64,000 nt of DNA from an uncultured Tenacibaculum sp. (GTDB lineage: Bacteria > Bacteroidota > Bacteroidia > Flavobacteriales > Flavobacteriaceae), in assembly GCF_947499065.1 (NCBI RefSeq), contig NZ_CANMMT010000003.1, forward strand, positions 124,001 through 188,000, given 5' to 3'. The notes below the pieces were generated by a model, which was not told where the DNA came from, did not search any database, and saw only the letters and a program-made list of their open reading frames with translations. The translations under genes and the position numbers were made by a program. Shown in pieces: positions 41,972 to 50,645 of this stretch (the first letter of the stretch is position 1; each line of letters opens with the position of its first letter).

Positions 41972-42003
41972 ATATGGGGTGAGATTATTTTCTCACTCCA
42001 TAT
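41972..42003 (+). terminator. Intercistronic hairpin after the major curlin gene
   Basis: ATATGGGGTGAGA (41972-41984) pairs with TCTCACTCCATAT (41991-42003) with one mismatch, followed by TTTTATAT. The weak U tract suggests partial termination or mRNA protection and would raise subunit over assembly-protein expression. Confidence 0.6.
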
Positions 42004-42031
42004 TTTATATAATTTATAAAAAAAAGAAAAA

Positions 42032-42472
42032 ATGTTAACATTTAAGAGAGTAGTTTTTGCTTTTATGTTTATGATTCTAGCTACTGCTGTTCAAGGGCAA
42101 GATGAGAAACTACCAAGTTATTTTTCGAATGAAGAGTTGCAATTAAATAATTTAAATATAGTTGGTGATTTTTCCTATGATTTTAAAACAAAGTCAAAAG
42201 AAGTAATAAGTACAATTTCGTTAAAGCAAATAGGTGATGAAAATATAGCAAAAATAGACGATAGAGCTTCATTAGGGAAGCACAAGGTTTATCAAATAGG
42301 AGATAGGAATAATTACCAGTTTATAAATTATAGAAATACCATGTCTATAGACTTAGGAATTTTACAAACGGGAAATGAAAACTCATTGAGAATTCAAGGA
42401 ACAAATTCAATATTTAAAAACCTAAAAATAGCACAGTTTGGAGGTGCAAGAATGAGTATAATTAATTATTAG
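42032..42472 (+). CDS. csgB: Minor curlin-repeat protein (CsgB-like nucleator)
   Basis: The 146-residue secreted protein (signal ends VQGQ) has about three to four curlin repeats (LKQIGDENIAKID, YQIGDRNNYQF, LQTGNENSLRIQG, IAQFGGARMSI). The low repeat number and position after the major subunit fit a nucleator that seeds fibres at the cell surface. Assignment as CsgB is by context; it could also be a second subunit. Confidence 0.8.
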   Translation: MLTFKRVVFAFMFMILATAVQGQDEKLPSYFSNEELQLNNLNIVGDFSYDFKTKSKEVISTISLKQIGDENIAKIDDRASLGKHKVYQIGDRNNYQFINYRNTMSIDLGILQTGNENSLRIQGTNSIFKNLKIAQFGGARMSIINY

Positions 42473-42497
42473 TGTCTAATAAATCAGTTGAAAGGAG

Positions 42498-43226
42498 ATG
42501 AAAAAGAAAAATTTGTTTTTAGTTTTAATTAGTTGTTTTTGTTTGTCTTATGTGTATTCTCAAGAATTCGGTAAACGTAATGTAAAAGGAAAAATAAATT
42601 TAATTAAAGTAGACGATTTTTTAACATTAACAGCTCTGGTAGTAAATGAGGAAGCGTTTTTTATAGATAAGCTTAATTACAACTTTGTAGCTCTAAAAAA
42701 AGGAGTTTCTGGGAATTATTCTAAAAGTGATCAAACAAATGATTTTTCTTTGAAACCGAGTGAAGAAAAACAGTTGTCTACTATAAAAATAAACATGAAA
42801 AAAGGAGAGGAGTTGAGAGTGTATTTATTCATTAAGTATGAGAATAAATTAATACATCGAGATACATTGTTTTTAGGACAAAAAATTAAAGCTGTAAAAA
42901 GAAAACAAGAAGTTAGTGAACAACAATACCTAATTAGGGGAATTGTAATTGATGAAGCAATTACAAGAATAGGTAAAGATTATCATGATTTTTTTTATAA
43001 AGAGTATTTAGTAACAGGTAAAAATTACCCCTTTATTATAAAGATAGTTGAAAAACCAGCGCTTGGTCGAAGTAGTATGATATCGGTAGAGGTAGATGGA
43101 AAGAAGGTGCATGAGTTTTTCGCAAGACCTACAGAAGATTATTTAAAGTCTAATGTGGTGTATGCAATGAGGAAACTAAGAAGATATAACCAAACAAGGA
43201 AAACAACTTTCCAAAATAAAATTTAA
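42498..43226 (+). CDS. csgE: Curli assembly protein: CsgH-like domain fused to CsgE
   Basis: After a signal peptide (end near VYSQ), residues about 35-125 form a beta-sandwich resembling CsgH, the periplasmic curlin chaperone (SGNYSKSDQTNDFSLKPSEE, then LRVYLFIKYENKLIHRD). Residues 145-242 match CsgE (IRGIVIDEAITRIGKDYHDF, FIIKIVEKPALGRSSMISVE), which delivers curlin to the CsgG pore. Length is about double that of CsgE alone (about 110 mature residues). The gene lies between the subunits and csgF. Confidence 0.85.
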   Translation: MKKKNLFLVLISCFCLSYVYSQEFGKRNVKGKINLIKVDDFLTLTALVVNEEAFFIDKLNYNFVALKKGVSGNYSKSDQTNDFSLKPSEEKQLSTIKINMKKGEELRVYLFIKYENKLIHRDTLFLGQKIKAVKRKQEVSEQQYLIRGIVIDEAITRIGKDYHDFFYKEYLVTGKNYPFIIKIVEKPALGRSSMISVEVDGKKVHEFFARPTEDYLKSNVVYAMRKLRRYNQTRKTTFQNKI

Positions 43227-43244
43227 CCCAATTAAAATATTATT

Positions 43245-43652
43245 ATGAAGAAAAAATTACTGTTTATTTTGTTTTTTATAACAAGTTTTGTGTATTCACA
43301 AGATTTAGTTTACCGTCCAATAAGTCCTTTTTTTGGAGGAGATACTTTTAATTATCAGCAAATTATAGCATCGGTAACAGCACAAAACGATTTTACCGAG
43401 GAGGAGGATAATCAAAGAGATGTACCAACTAATTTAGAAAATTTCACTAATAGTTTAAATAATAGACTGTTGAGCTCTTTATCGCAAAGTTTGTTTCAAC
43501 AACAATTAGGAAATACGAATTTAACAGTAGGTACCTATACTTTTGGAGATTTGGTGGTAGAAATTACACCAGGTACTAATGGTTTGAATGTAAGTATACT
43601 TAATGTTACTACAGGAGAACAGACGCAAATTACAATCCCTAACGGTAACTAA
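43245..43652 (+). CDS. csgF: Curli assembly protein CsgF
   Basis: A signal peptide ends at VYSQ, followed by the CsgF N-terminal plug motif LVYRPISPFFGGDTFN and the AQN segment that inserts into CsgG. The middle is polar and the end beta-rich. At 135 residues it has normal length. It links secretion to nucleation at the outer face of the pore. Spacing is 18 bp from csgE and 8 bp to csgG. Confidence 0.92.
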   Translation: MKKKLLFILFFITSFVYSQDLVYRPISPFFGGDTFNYQQIIASVTAQNDFTEEEDNQRDVPTNLENFTNSLNNRLLSSLSQSLFQQQLGNTNLTVGTYTFGDLVVEITPGTNGLNVSILNVTTGEQTQITIPNGN

Positions 43653-43660
43653 AAATAACT

Positions 43661-45001
43661 ATGAAAAAATGTATAAGTATAATTTACATGTTAATATTAT
43701 GTGTATTAACAAGCTGCGGGACTTATTTTAATCAACCATTTGTACAAACTAAAGCAAGAATAGGAGAAAATACATCTCCAGAAGCCTTAGCTAAAAGTTT
43801 TTTACCAGCGAATAAAATTATTGTAGGAGTTTATAAATTTCGAGATCAAACAGGGCAATACAAGCCTGTGCAAAATGGATCTACATTTAGTACTGCAGTA
43901 ACGCAAGGAGGTACAACAATTTTATTAAAATCATTAGAAGAGTCGGGTTGGTTTAGACCTATAGAAAGGGAAAATATAGGAAACCTTTTAAATGAGCGTC
44001 AAATAATTAGAAACACAAGGCAAGAGTATGCAAATGGAAAAAAAGTAACCATGCCACCATTACTCTTTGCAGGTACAATTATAGAAGGTGGGGTTGTTTC
44101 GTATGATTCTAATATAATTACAGGAGGCTCTGGTTTGCGATATTTTGGTGTAGGTGCATCAAATCAATATCGCCAAGATCGAATAACTGTTTATTTAAGA
44201 ATTGTTTCTACTTCAACAGGAGAAATTTTAAAGAATGTTTATGTTTCAAAAACAATACTTTCTCAAGGAATATCAGCAAATTTATATCGCTATGTTTCCT
44301 TAAGAAGACTATTAGAAGCTGAAACAGGCGTAACAAAAAATGAACCTTCTCAATTGGCGGTTAAAGAAGCAATAGATAAGGCGGTAGATTTATTAATAGT
44401 TGAGGGAATAGTAGATGGAATATGGCAGCCAAAAGGAGGGAAGCCGGCTATAGATTATATAAAAGAAGTGTATAATAAAGAAAAGGAAGAGGCTCAGAAC
44501 ACTAAGCTGTTTAATAGAAAAGAAGAAAAAAGAAGAGAGAAGTTTGCAGTGGGAGCAAGTATGGGGACTTCAAGAATTAGCGGAGATTATGCTAGTCCAA
44601 CTTATCAATTTGGCTTCGATTTAAAGTTTAAATATATGCTTAATGATCCCAAATTTAATTTTTGGGTAACTCTAGGTAGGTTTGAATTAGATAATAAGAG
44701 AACTTTTCATGAAACATTTATAACTTCTGGACTTAATTTCGAATATACAATCTTACCTTATGAAAGATTTACACCTTATATCTATGGAGGAGTAGGATCC
44801 ATATCAAGGGAAAATTTAGAAGATACTTTTTTCAAATTCCAAGGCGGACTTGGAGTAGAATATTTAATTACAAACAAGGTTGGGCTTTTTGTAAATGGAG
44901 AATACAACATGCTGCTAAGTGATAACTTGGATAGGCAAATAGTTGGTGAGAAAAACGATTTAGTATGGCGTTTTGGTGCGGGTATTAATATCTATTTTTA
45001 A
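43661..45001 (+). CDS. csgG: Curli secretion pore CsgG with extra C-terminal barrel
   Basis: The lipobox is LTSC (Cys19). Residues 30-265 match CsgG: IIVGVYKFRDQTGQYKP, GWFRPIERENIGNLLNERQ, and FAGTIIEGGVVSYDSN with the RYFGVGASNQYRQD strand region. CsgG forms the nonameric outer-membrane pore for curlin export. Residues from about 300 to 446 add an OmpA-like barrel (KFAVGASMGTSRISGDY, ending RFGAGINIYF) that the enterobacterial protein (about 277 residues) lacks. Confidence 0.92.
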   Translation: MKKCISIIYMLILCVLTSCGTYFNQPFVQTKARIGENTSPEALAKSFLPANKIIVGVYKFRDQTGQYKPVQNGSTFSTAVTQGGTTILLKSLEESGWFRPIERENIGNLLNERQIIRNTRQEYANGKKVTMPPLLFAGTIIEGGVVSYDSNIITGGSGLRYFGVGASNQYRQDRITVYLRIVSTSTGEILKNVYVSKTILSQGISANLYRYVSLRRLLEAETGVTKNEPSQLAVKEAIDKAVDLLIVEGIVDGIWQPKGGKPAIDYIKEVYNKEKEEAQNTKLFNRKEEKRREKFAVGASMGTSRISGDYASPTYQFGFDLKFKYMLNDPKFNFWVTLGRFELDNKRTFHETFITSGLNFEYTILPYERFTPYIYGGVGSISRENLEDTFFKFQGGLGVEYLITNKVGLFVNGEYNMLLSDNLDRQIVGEKNDLVWRFGAGINIYF

Positions 45002-45012
45002 AAGAAATTCAG

Positions 45013-46524
45013 ATGAGAAAAGTAATAAAAATAATAAGCTTGCTATTAATTACACTTGTTTTTATTCAGTGTGGAGAAGATGGTACTATAGGATTGATAG
45101 AGTATGGAGATTTAACAGGAAAAGTTGTAAAAAAGGATGGTTTTGTGCCTTTAGAAAATGTAAAAATAACTTTGTCGCCTACAAATAATACAACGTTTAC
45201 AGATGCGGAAGGGAATTTTAAATTTGAAAGAATAGAAGTGCAAGAGTATTCAGTGCAAGCAACTAAAGAAGGATATTTAGATAAGTTTGAAGGAGCTACA
45301 GTAACTGTGGAAGCTGTAGTTAATGTGGTGTTAGAGTTAGAAATATCAACAGCGTTAAATAAGCCACCAACAAAACCAGAATTATTAATGCCTGCTGATG
45401 GAACTGAAGATTTACCAAACGAAGTAGAGTTAACATGGGAATCGACAGATCCTGAAGAAGATGAGTTAACTTATGTTTTAGAGCTTAGAAATGATTTTAA
45501 TAACGATGTAACCAGAATTACAGATATAAAAGAGAAAAAATATCTATTGTCAAATTTGAAATATGGCGGAAAATATTTTTGGAGTATAGAAGTAACAGAT
45601 GGGATAAATGCAGAAGTAGTAAGTAGTATTCGATCGTTTACAGTAAAAGAAGATCCTGGAAATCGATATTTTTATGTTAAAAATGAAGGTGGAAATAATG
45701 TAATTTATTCATCAAATTTTAATGAAACCAATAATGAAGTTTCAAATACAGTTCAATTAACCGATCCTAATTTGAATTCATGGAGACCAAGAAAAAGTAA
45801 CGTAGCAAATTTGATAGCTTTTTTAAGAATAGATAATAATGAAGCACATATTTATACAATGAAAACTAATGGAAATGATGTTCAAAAAGTAACATCAACA
45901 ATACCAGTAGCAGGTTTTAATTTAAATGAAATGGATTTTTCATGGTCGCCAGATGGAAGTAAGCTATTGTATGCTAATTTTGGTAAATTATATTCAATAA
46001 ATAAAGATGGTAGTGGTTTACAAAATATATATGAAGCAGCAGGAGGAAGTTTAATAACGGAATGCGATTGGAGTAGCGACGGAACTAAAATAGCTATAAA
46101 AACCAATAATGCAAATGGATATGATGGAGCTATATTAGTTATTGATATGAACGGGAATGTGTTAAATACAGTAATATCAGGAGTTGTTGGAGCTATGGGG
46201 GGAATTAACTTGTCAACATCAGGAAATAAATTATTGTTTACAAGAGATATTTCAAATCATCAGGCTACAAATTATAGACAATTAGATACTAGGTTGTTTA
46301 TTTACGATTTTACTGATATGAGTTTTACAGATGTTTCAAATGTTGAAAAAACAAGTGGAACTAACGATTTAGATCCACGATTTTCACCAAATGAAGCAGA
46401 AGTTATTTTTGTAAATACATCTAACGATGGAATTTCACAAAGAAATATTATGAGAACTAACTTAGTAGGAAATATAGAACGTAGAATGGTGTTTGCAAAT
46501 GCTATAATGCCAGATTGGGAATAA
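45013..46524 (+). CDS. Curli-operon lipoprotein with carboxypeptidase-like, Fn3 and beta-propeller regions
   Basis: The lipobox is FIQC (Cys20). Residues 30-110 form a carboxypeptidase regulatory-like domain (LTGKVVKKDGFVPLENVKI). Residues 115-210 are fibronectin-III-like (PTKPELLMPADGTEDLPNEV). The rest is a TolB-type propeller with repeated SPDG or similar motifs (DFSWSPDGSKLLYAN, DWSSDGTKIAIKTNN). It is the last gene of the operon, 11 bp after csgG. It probably sits on the surface and contacts the fibres or pore (inference). Confidence 0.85.
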   Translation: MRKVIKIISLLLITLVFIQCGEDGTIGLIEYGDLTGKVVKKDGFVPLENVKITLSPTNNTTFTDAEGNFKFERIEVQEYSVQATKEGYLDKFEGATVTVEAVVNVVLELEISTALNKPPTKPELLMPADGTEDLPNEVELTWESTDPEEDELTYVLELRNDFNNDVTRITDIKEKKYLLSNLKYGGKYFWSIEVTDGINAEVVSSIRSFTVKEDPGNRYFYVKNEGGNNVIYSSNFNETNNEVSNTVQLTDPNLNSWRPRKSNVANLIAFLRIDNNEAHIYTMKTNGNDVQKVTSTIPVAGFNLNEMDFSWSPDGSKLLYANFGKLYSINKDGSGLQNIYEAAGGSLITECDWSSDGTKIAIKTNNANGYDGAILVIDMNGNVLNTVISGVVGAMGGINLSTSGNKLLFTRDISNHQATNYRQLDTRLFIYDFTDMSFTDVSNVEKTSGTNDLDPRFSPNEAEVIFVNTSNDGISQRNIMRTNLVGNIERRMVFANAIMPDWE

Positions 46525-46546
46525 TATTATATAACTAACTCAAAAT

Positions 46547-46580
46547 TAAAAAGCGAACGTTAAAAAACGTTCGCTTTTTT
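46547..46580 (+). terminator. Terminator of the curli operon
   Basis: AAAAAGCGAACGTT pairs with AACGTTCGCTTTTT and runs into T. Confidence 0.9.
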
Positions 46581-46581
46581 C

Positions 46582-46611
46582 TTGATATGAAATTAAGAAA
46601 AACTAACTTTG
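46582..46611 (+). promoter_or_regulatory. Promoter of purM
   Basis: TTG (46582-46584) and TAACTTTG (46604-46611) are 19 bp apart. The predicted start of transcription near 46618 lies after an in-frame ATG at 46587, so translation must begin at 46632. Confidence 0.75.
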
Positions 46612-46631
46612 CAGTAACAACAACACAACAA

Positions 46632-47810
46632 ATGAGTAACGAAATATCTAAACGCTACGCGCAACGCGGAGTGTCAGCATCTAAAGAAGATGTTCATAAT
46701 GCTATTAAGAATATTGATAAGGGATTGTTCCCAAAGGCATTTTGTAAAATTGTTCCAGATTATTTAACGAATGACGATGATTACTGCTTAATTATGCATG
46801 CAGATGGAGCGGGAACAAAATCGTCATTAGCATATATGTATTGGAAAGAAACAGGAGATATTTCTGTTTGGAAAGGTATAGCGCAAGATGCATTAATAAT
46901 GAATATTGACGATTTATTATGTGTAGGAGCGACTGATAATATTATGTTATCTTCTACAATAGGACGTAATAAAAGTAATATTCCAGGAGAAGTTTTATCG
47001 GCAATAATCAATGGGACAGAAGAATTGATTTCTGAACTAAAAGATTTTGGAGTAACAATTCATTCAACAGGAGGAGAAACCGCAGATGTAGGAGACTTAG
47101 TTCGTACAATTATTGTTGATTCTACTGTAACGGCAAGAATGAAACGTGCCGATGTAATTGATAATGCCAATATAAAAGCAGGAGATGTTATTGTAGGTTT
47201 GGAATCTTTTGGACAAGCGACTTATGAAAAAGAATATAATGGCGGAATGGGGTCTAATGGACTAACATCAGCTCGTCATGATGTATTTCATAAATATTTA
47301 GCTGAGAAGTATCCAGAAAGTTTTGATGCTTTGGTACCAGAAGAATTAGTGTATTCAGGAAACACAAAGCTTACGGATGAGGTTGCGAACTCGCCAATAG
47401 ATGCTGGGAAATTAGTTTTGTCACCTACAAGAACTTATGCGCCAATAATCAAAGAAATATTATCAAAGTTTTCTTCAGACAAAGTGCATGGAATGATACA
47501 TTGTTCAGGAGGAGCGCAAACTAAAATATTACATTTTGTAGATGAGTTGCATATAGTAAAAGATAATATGTTTCCAATACCACCATTGTTTAAGTTGATT
47601 CAAGAACAATCTAAGACAGATTGGAAAGAAATGTACCAAGTGTTTAACTGTGGGCATAGAATGGAATTGTATGTGTCTGAAGAAGTAGCAGAAGAAATCA
47701 TAACAATTTCAAAATCATACAATGTAAATGCGCAAATAATTGGAAGAGTAGAGGCTTCAGATAAAAAGAAGTTAACTATCAAAAGCGAATACGGAACATT
47801 TGAATATTAA
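46632..47810 (+). CDS. purM: Phosphoribosylformylglycinamidine cyclo-ligase (AIR synthetase)
   Basis: The enzyme closes the imidazole ring in purine synthesis using ATP. The 392-residue form is the Bacteroidota type: YAQRGVSASKEDVHNAIKNI, MHADGAGTKSSLAYMYW, DALIMNIDDLLCVGAT, STGGETADVGDLVRT and GGMGSNGLTSARHDVFHK. The start at 46632 is set by the promoter and by the conserved N-terminus. It is monocistronic with a terminator at both ends. Confidence 0.95.
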   Translation: MSNEISKRYAQRGVSASKEDVHNAIKNIDKGLFPKAFCKIVPDYLTNDDDYCLIMHADGAGTKSSLAYMYWKETGDISVWKGIAQDALIMNIDDLLCVGATDNIMLSSTIGRNKSNIPGEVLSAIINGTEELISELKDFGVTIHSTGGETADVGDLVRTIIVDSTVTARMKRADVIDNANIKAGDVIVGLESFGQATYEKEYNGGMGSNGLTSARHDVFHKYLAEKYPESFDALVPEELVYSGNTKLTDEVANSPIDAGKLVLSPTRTYAPIIKEILSKFSSDKVHGMIHCSGGAQTKILHFVDELHIVKDNMFPIPPLFKLIQEQSKTDWKEMYQVFNCGHRMELYVSEEVAEEIITISKSYNVNAQIIGRVEASDKKKLTIKSEYGTFEY

Positions 47811-47823
47811 AATAAAACAAATA

Positions 47824-47853
47824 AAAAGCCTTAGAAAATTCTAAGGTTTTTTT
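47824..47853 (+). terminator. Terminator after purM, probably bidirectional
   Basis: GCCTTAGAA pairs with TTCTAAGG and is followed by seven T; on the other strand CTTTTTATTT follows, serving the convergent lipoprotein gene. Confidence 0.8.
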
Positions 47854-47904
47854 ATGCAATAAAACTAACACAGTTTTTCAATAAAAATATTGTAAGTAGG
47901 TTGG

Positions 47905-48330
47905 TTATTCTATTTTATTAAAAATAAAATCAATAGAAAATTCATCGTTAGAAACTTTGCATTTCAATTGCTGACCATCCATATAGTAATTAATTTTTTT
48001 AGGAAATTCATTTTGTTCATTTTCAGAAACAAAAGAAGTATCAGTTTGTTGTGTAAATTTAAATAACGTAGGTTGCTCATTCACACCTACAATTTTTAAA
48101 TGCAATATATTTTGAATAGAAACAATACTCATAGTTTCTTTAAAAACGGTATCGTTTTCTTGTAGCGTAAAACCGATTCCGGTTAAATCATTATTCCAAA
48201 AATCAAAAGTTGTTTTGGTAGGTTTTTCGTTTAAGCGTTGCCATTTTCCTTGTAGCCAATTAGGTTTTTGAGTTTCTTTTTGACAAGAAAAAAGTAGAAT
48301 AGAAATAAGTATAATTAGATAGTAACGCAT
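47905..48330 (-). CDS. Hypothetical lipoprotein (141 aa)
   Basis: Start 48330 (MRYYLIILISILLFSC) gives a lipoprotein signal with lipobox LFSC; an in-frame start at 48393 would add a non-signal extension into the prfA promoter. The mature part is a small beta-barrel-like domain (WLQGKWQRLNEKPTKTTFDF, GFTLQENDTVFKETM), in the style of lipocalin-like Bacteroidota lipoproteins. Divergent from prfA. Function unknown. Confidence 0.75.
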   Translation of the reverse strand: MRYYLIILISILLFSCQKETQKPNWLQGKWQRLNEKPTKTTFDFWNNDLTGIGFTLQENDTVFKETMSIVSIQNILHLKIVGVNEQPTLFKFTQQTDTSFVSENEQNEFPKKINYYMDGQQLKCKVSNDEFSIDFIFNKIE

Positions 48331-48409
48331 ATTATTGCTCTTAAAAGACATAAAGATAGAGATAAAATTCGATAAAAAATCGTAAATTCGCACCCCAAGA
48401 AAAGATACA

Positions 48410-49486
48410 ATGCTAGATAAATTACAGATAGTTAAGCAACGTTTTGATGAGGTTTCAGATTTAATTATTCAACCAGATGTTATTTCTGATCAAAAACGTT
48501 ATGTGCAATTAAATAAAGAATATAAAGACTTAGGAAAGGTTGTTAAAAAAGCAGACGAGTACAAAGGTCTTTTAGATACCATAGAAGAAGCTAAAGAAAT
48601 TATTTCTGATGGAAGTGATGCAGAAATGGTGGAAATGGCTAAAATGGAAATGGATGAAGCAAAAGTTAGAATTCCACAATTAGAAGATGAAATTAAGTTT
48701 TTGCTAATACCAAAAGACCCAGAGGATGGTAAAAATGCTGTAGTGGAATTACGTGCAGGTACAGGAGGTGATGAGGCAAGTATTTTTGCGGGAGATTTAT
48801 TTAGAATGTATACGAAGTACTGTGAAGGAAAAGGATGGAAAGTATCTACAGTAGATTTTTCTGAAGGAACTAATGGAGGATTTAAAGAAATCCAATTTGA
48901 AGTTTCTGGAGAAGATGTATATGGAACATTAAAGTTTGAGGCAGGAGTACACCGTGTACAACGTGTACCACAAACAGAAACACAAGGGCGTGTGCATACA
49001 TCGGCAGCAACTTGTATGGTTTTTCCAGAGGCAGAAGAGTTTGATGTAGAAATTAACCCAAAAGATGTTCGTATCGATTTTTTCTGTTCTTCAGGACCTG
49101 GAGGTCAGTCGGTAAATACAACATACTCAGCAGTACGTTTAACACATATACCTACAGGGTTAGTAGCGCAGTGTCAAGACCAAAAGTCGCAGCATAAAAA
49201 CAAAGAAAAAGCATTTAAAGTATTACGTTCTCGTTTATACGATTTAGAGTTAGCAAAGAAACAAGAGGCTGATGCAGCAAAACGTGGTTCTATGGTAACA
49301 TCAGGAGACCGTTCAGCAAAAATTAGAACATATAATTATCCGCAAGGTCGTGTAACCGATCATAGAATTGGATTAACGTTATATGATTTATCTAATATTG
49401 TTAATGGTGATATTCAGAAAATTATAGACGAATTAATGCTAGCAGAAAATACTTCCAAACTTAAAGAGTTAGGAGAAACTATCTAA
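48410..49486 (+). CDS. prfA: Peptide chain release factor 1
   Basis: RF1 ends translation at UAA and UAG. The catalytic loop is [20 protein letters not shown] with GGQ near residue 231, and the recognition domain and coiled-coil N-terminus are of normal length (358 residues). TAAATTCG (48382-48389) upstream resembles a -7 element. A strong terminator follows at once. Confidence 0.97.
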   Translation: MLDKLQIVKQRFDEVSDLIIQPDVISDQKRYVQLNKEYKDLGKVVKKADEYKGLLDTIEEAKEIISDGSDAEMVEMAKMEMDEAKVRIPQLEDEIKFLLIPKDPEDGKNAVVELRAGTGGDEASIFAGDLFRMYTKYCEGKGWKVSTVDFSEGTNGGFKEIQFEVSGEDVYGTLKFEAGVHRVQRVPQTETQGRVHTSAATCMVFPEAEEFDVEINPKDVRIDFFCSSGPGGQSVNTTYSAVRLTHIPTGLVAQCQDQKSQHKNKEKAFKVLRSRLYDLELAKKQEADAAKRGSMVTSGDRSAKIRTYNYPQGRVTDHRIGLTLYDLSNIVNGDIQKIIDELMLAENTSKLKELGETI

Positions 49487-49519
49487 TAAAAAAGACCAAT
49501 CATTGATTGGTCTTTTTTA
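49487..49519 (+). terminator. Terminator of prfA
   Basis: AAAAAAGACCAATC pairs perfectly with GATTGGTCTTTTTT. Confidence 0.92.
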
Positions 49520-49706
49520 TTTTGTTATTCCTTGTAAAACAGGAGAATAAATGGTATCTTGTAAAGATATTAATATTCTATCCGTAATAAGGAGAAAATC
49601 TACACATGTATAATACTATTTTTCTGAAGCCCCTCAGGTATTCATAGTTTTCTTTAAGTAAAGCATTTTTATTAGAATTTTTAATTAAGAGAGTAAGTCA
49701 TTATAT

Positions 49707-49734
49707 CAATAACCCTAAGTTGATAAGGTTATTG
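49707..49734 (+). promoter_or_regulatory. Stem-loop in the rpsU leader
   Basis: CAATAACC (49707-49714) pairs perfectly with GGTTATTG (49727-49734), 29 bp before the rpsU start. Ribosomal protein genes are often autoregulated through such leaders; that role here is inference. Confidence 0.45.
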
Positions 49735-49763
49735 AAGTATTAACCCATAAATAAATTAGATAT

Positions 49764-49952
49764 ATGTTGAAAATTATAGTAAAAGAAGGCGAGAATATTG
49801 ATAGAGCTTTAAAACGTTATAAGCGTAAATTCAGAAATGTAAAAATTTTACAAGAATTAAGAGAACGAAAGCAGTTTACAAAGCCATCAGTAGCAAGAAG
49901 AGCACAAATACAAAAAGCAGCCTACAGAGAAAAATTATTAAAACAAGAATAG
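49764..49952 (+). CDS. rpsU: 30S ribosomal protein S21
   Basis: The 62-residue, very basic protein matches S21: IVKEGENIDRALKRYKRKF, then RERKQFTKPSVARR. It binds the 30S subunit near the 3' end of 16S rRNA. It is monocistronic in appearance, with a hairpin in its leader; a Crp/Fnr gene with its own promoter follows. Confidence 0.95.
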   Translation: MLKIIVKEGENIDRALKRYKRKFRNVKILQELRERKQFTKPSVARRAQIQKAAYREKLLKQE

Positions 49953-50020
49953 TTAGAAGTATTTGATTAGTTTAGAATGTTTGTAAATACATAAATGGGA
50001 GTATTTTACGAAGTATTTCT

Positions 50021-50028
50021 TAATTTTG
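50021..50028 (+). promoter_or_regulatory. -7 element TAATTTTG of the Crp/Fnr gene
   Basis: TAATTTTG fits TAnnTTTG and ends 5 bp before the ATG at 50033, so the mRNA is probably leaderless. No clear TTG is seen at the -33 position. Confidence 0.5.
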
Positions 50029-50032
50029 TTTC

Positions 50033-50593
50033 ATGCAGAGTTTTATTGATTTTATTAAACAGCACATTTTTATTTCAGAAGAAATTGAAGCAGCAATAAA
50101 AAGTGTTGCGGTAGAAAAAGAGTACCTTAAAAATGATTTATTGGTCGAAGAAGGAAAGACTTGTAAATATTTGTATTTCTTAACTGAAGGAACTGTAAGA
50201 GCTTATTTATATTTAAAAGGGAAAGATATAACGAACTGGATTTATCCAGAAAATTCAATGTTTACTTCTTGGCATAGTTATATTTTAAGAAAACCTTCTT
50301 CAGAATATATTGAAGTTACTAATGATGCTAAGGTAATTGCTATTTCTTATGATGATTGGCAGGAATTATATCAGAAATATCCTAAATTAGAACGTTTTGG
50401 ACGTTTAATAATGGAAGAACAAATCGGGTTAATTGATGATTTTTATAAAGGATATTATTTCTTAACAGCAAAAGAAAAGTACGAGTTATTAATTAAAGCA
50501 TACCCTAGAATAATTCAAATAGCAAATTTGGGGCATATAGCTTCAATGTTGGGAATTAGTCAAGAAACATTAAGTAGAATTCGTGGAAAATAA
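50033..50593 (+). CDS. Crp/Fnr-family regulator, FNR-like DNA reading head
   Basis: Residues 20-115 form the cyclic-nucleotide-binding-type fold (LLVEEGKTCKYLYFLTEGTV). A dimer helix (FGRLIMEEQIGLIDDFYKG) and a C-terminal helix-turn-helix follow (HIASMLGISQETLSRIR). The recognition helix has E-T-L-S-R, with Glu, Ser and Arg spaced as in FNR, which reads TTGA half-sites. Only one cysteine is present, so no iron-sulfur cluster is expected; another ligand must signal. Three TTGA-type boxes lie within 7.2 kb, in front of both neighbouring operons. Confidence 0.9.
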   Translation: MQSFIDFIKQHIFISEEIEAAIKSVAVEKEYLKNDLLVEEGKTCKYLYFLTEGTVRAYLYLKGKDITNWIYPENSMFTSWHSYILRKPSSEYIEVTNDAKVIAISYDDWQELYQKYPKLERFGRLIMEEQIGLIDDFYKGYYFLTAKEKYELLIKAYPRIIQIANLGHIASMLGISQETLSRIRGK

Positions 50594-50595
50594 AA

Positions 50596-50623
50596 TAGGC
50601 TTCCTTATTTAAAAGAAAGCCTA
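50596..50623 (-). terminator. Terminator of the leftward DUF5777/YceI/cytochrome operon
   Basis: TAGGCTT pairs with AAGCCTA; on the minus strand TTTTATTTT follows. It also lies just after the Crp/Fnr stop. Confidence 0.6.
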
Positions 50624-50645
50624 ACAAGAGCTGAGTTCTATGAGA

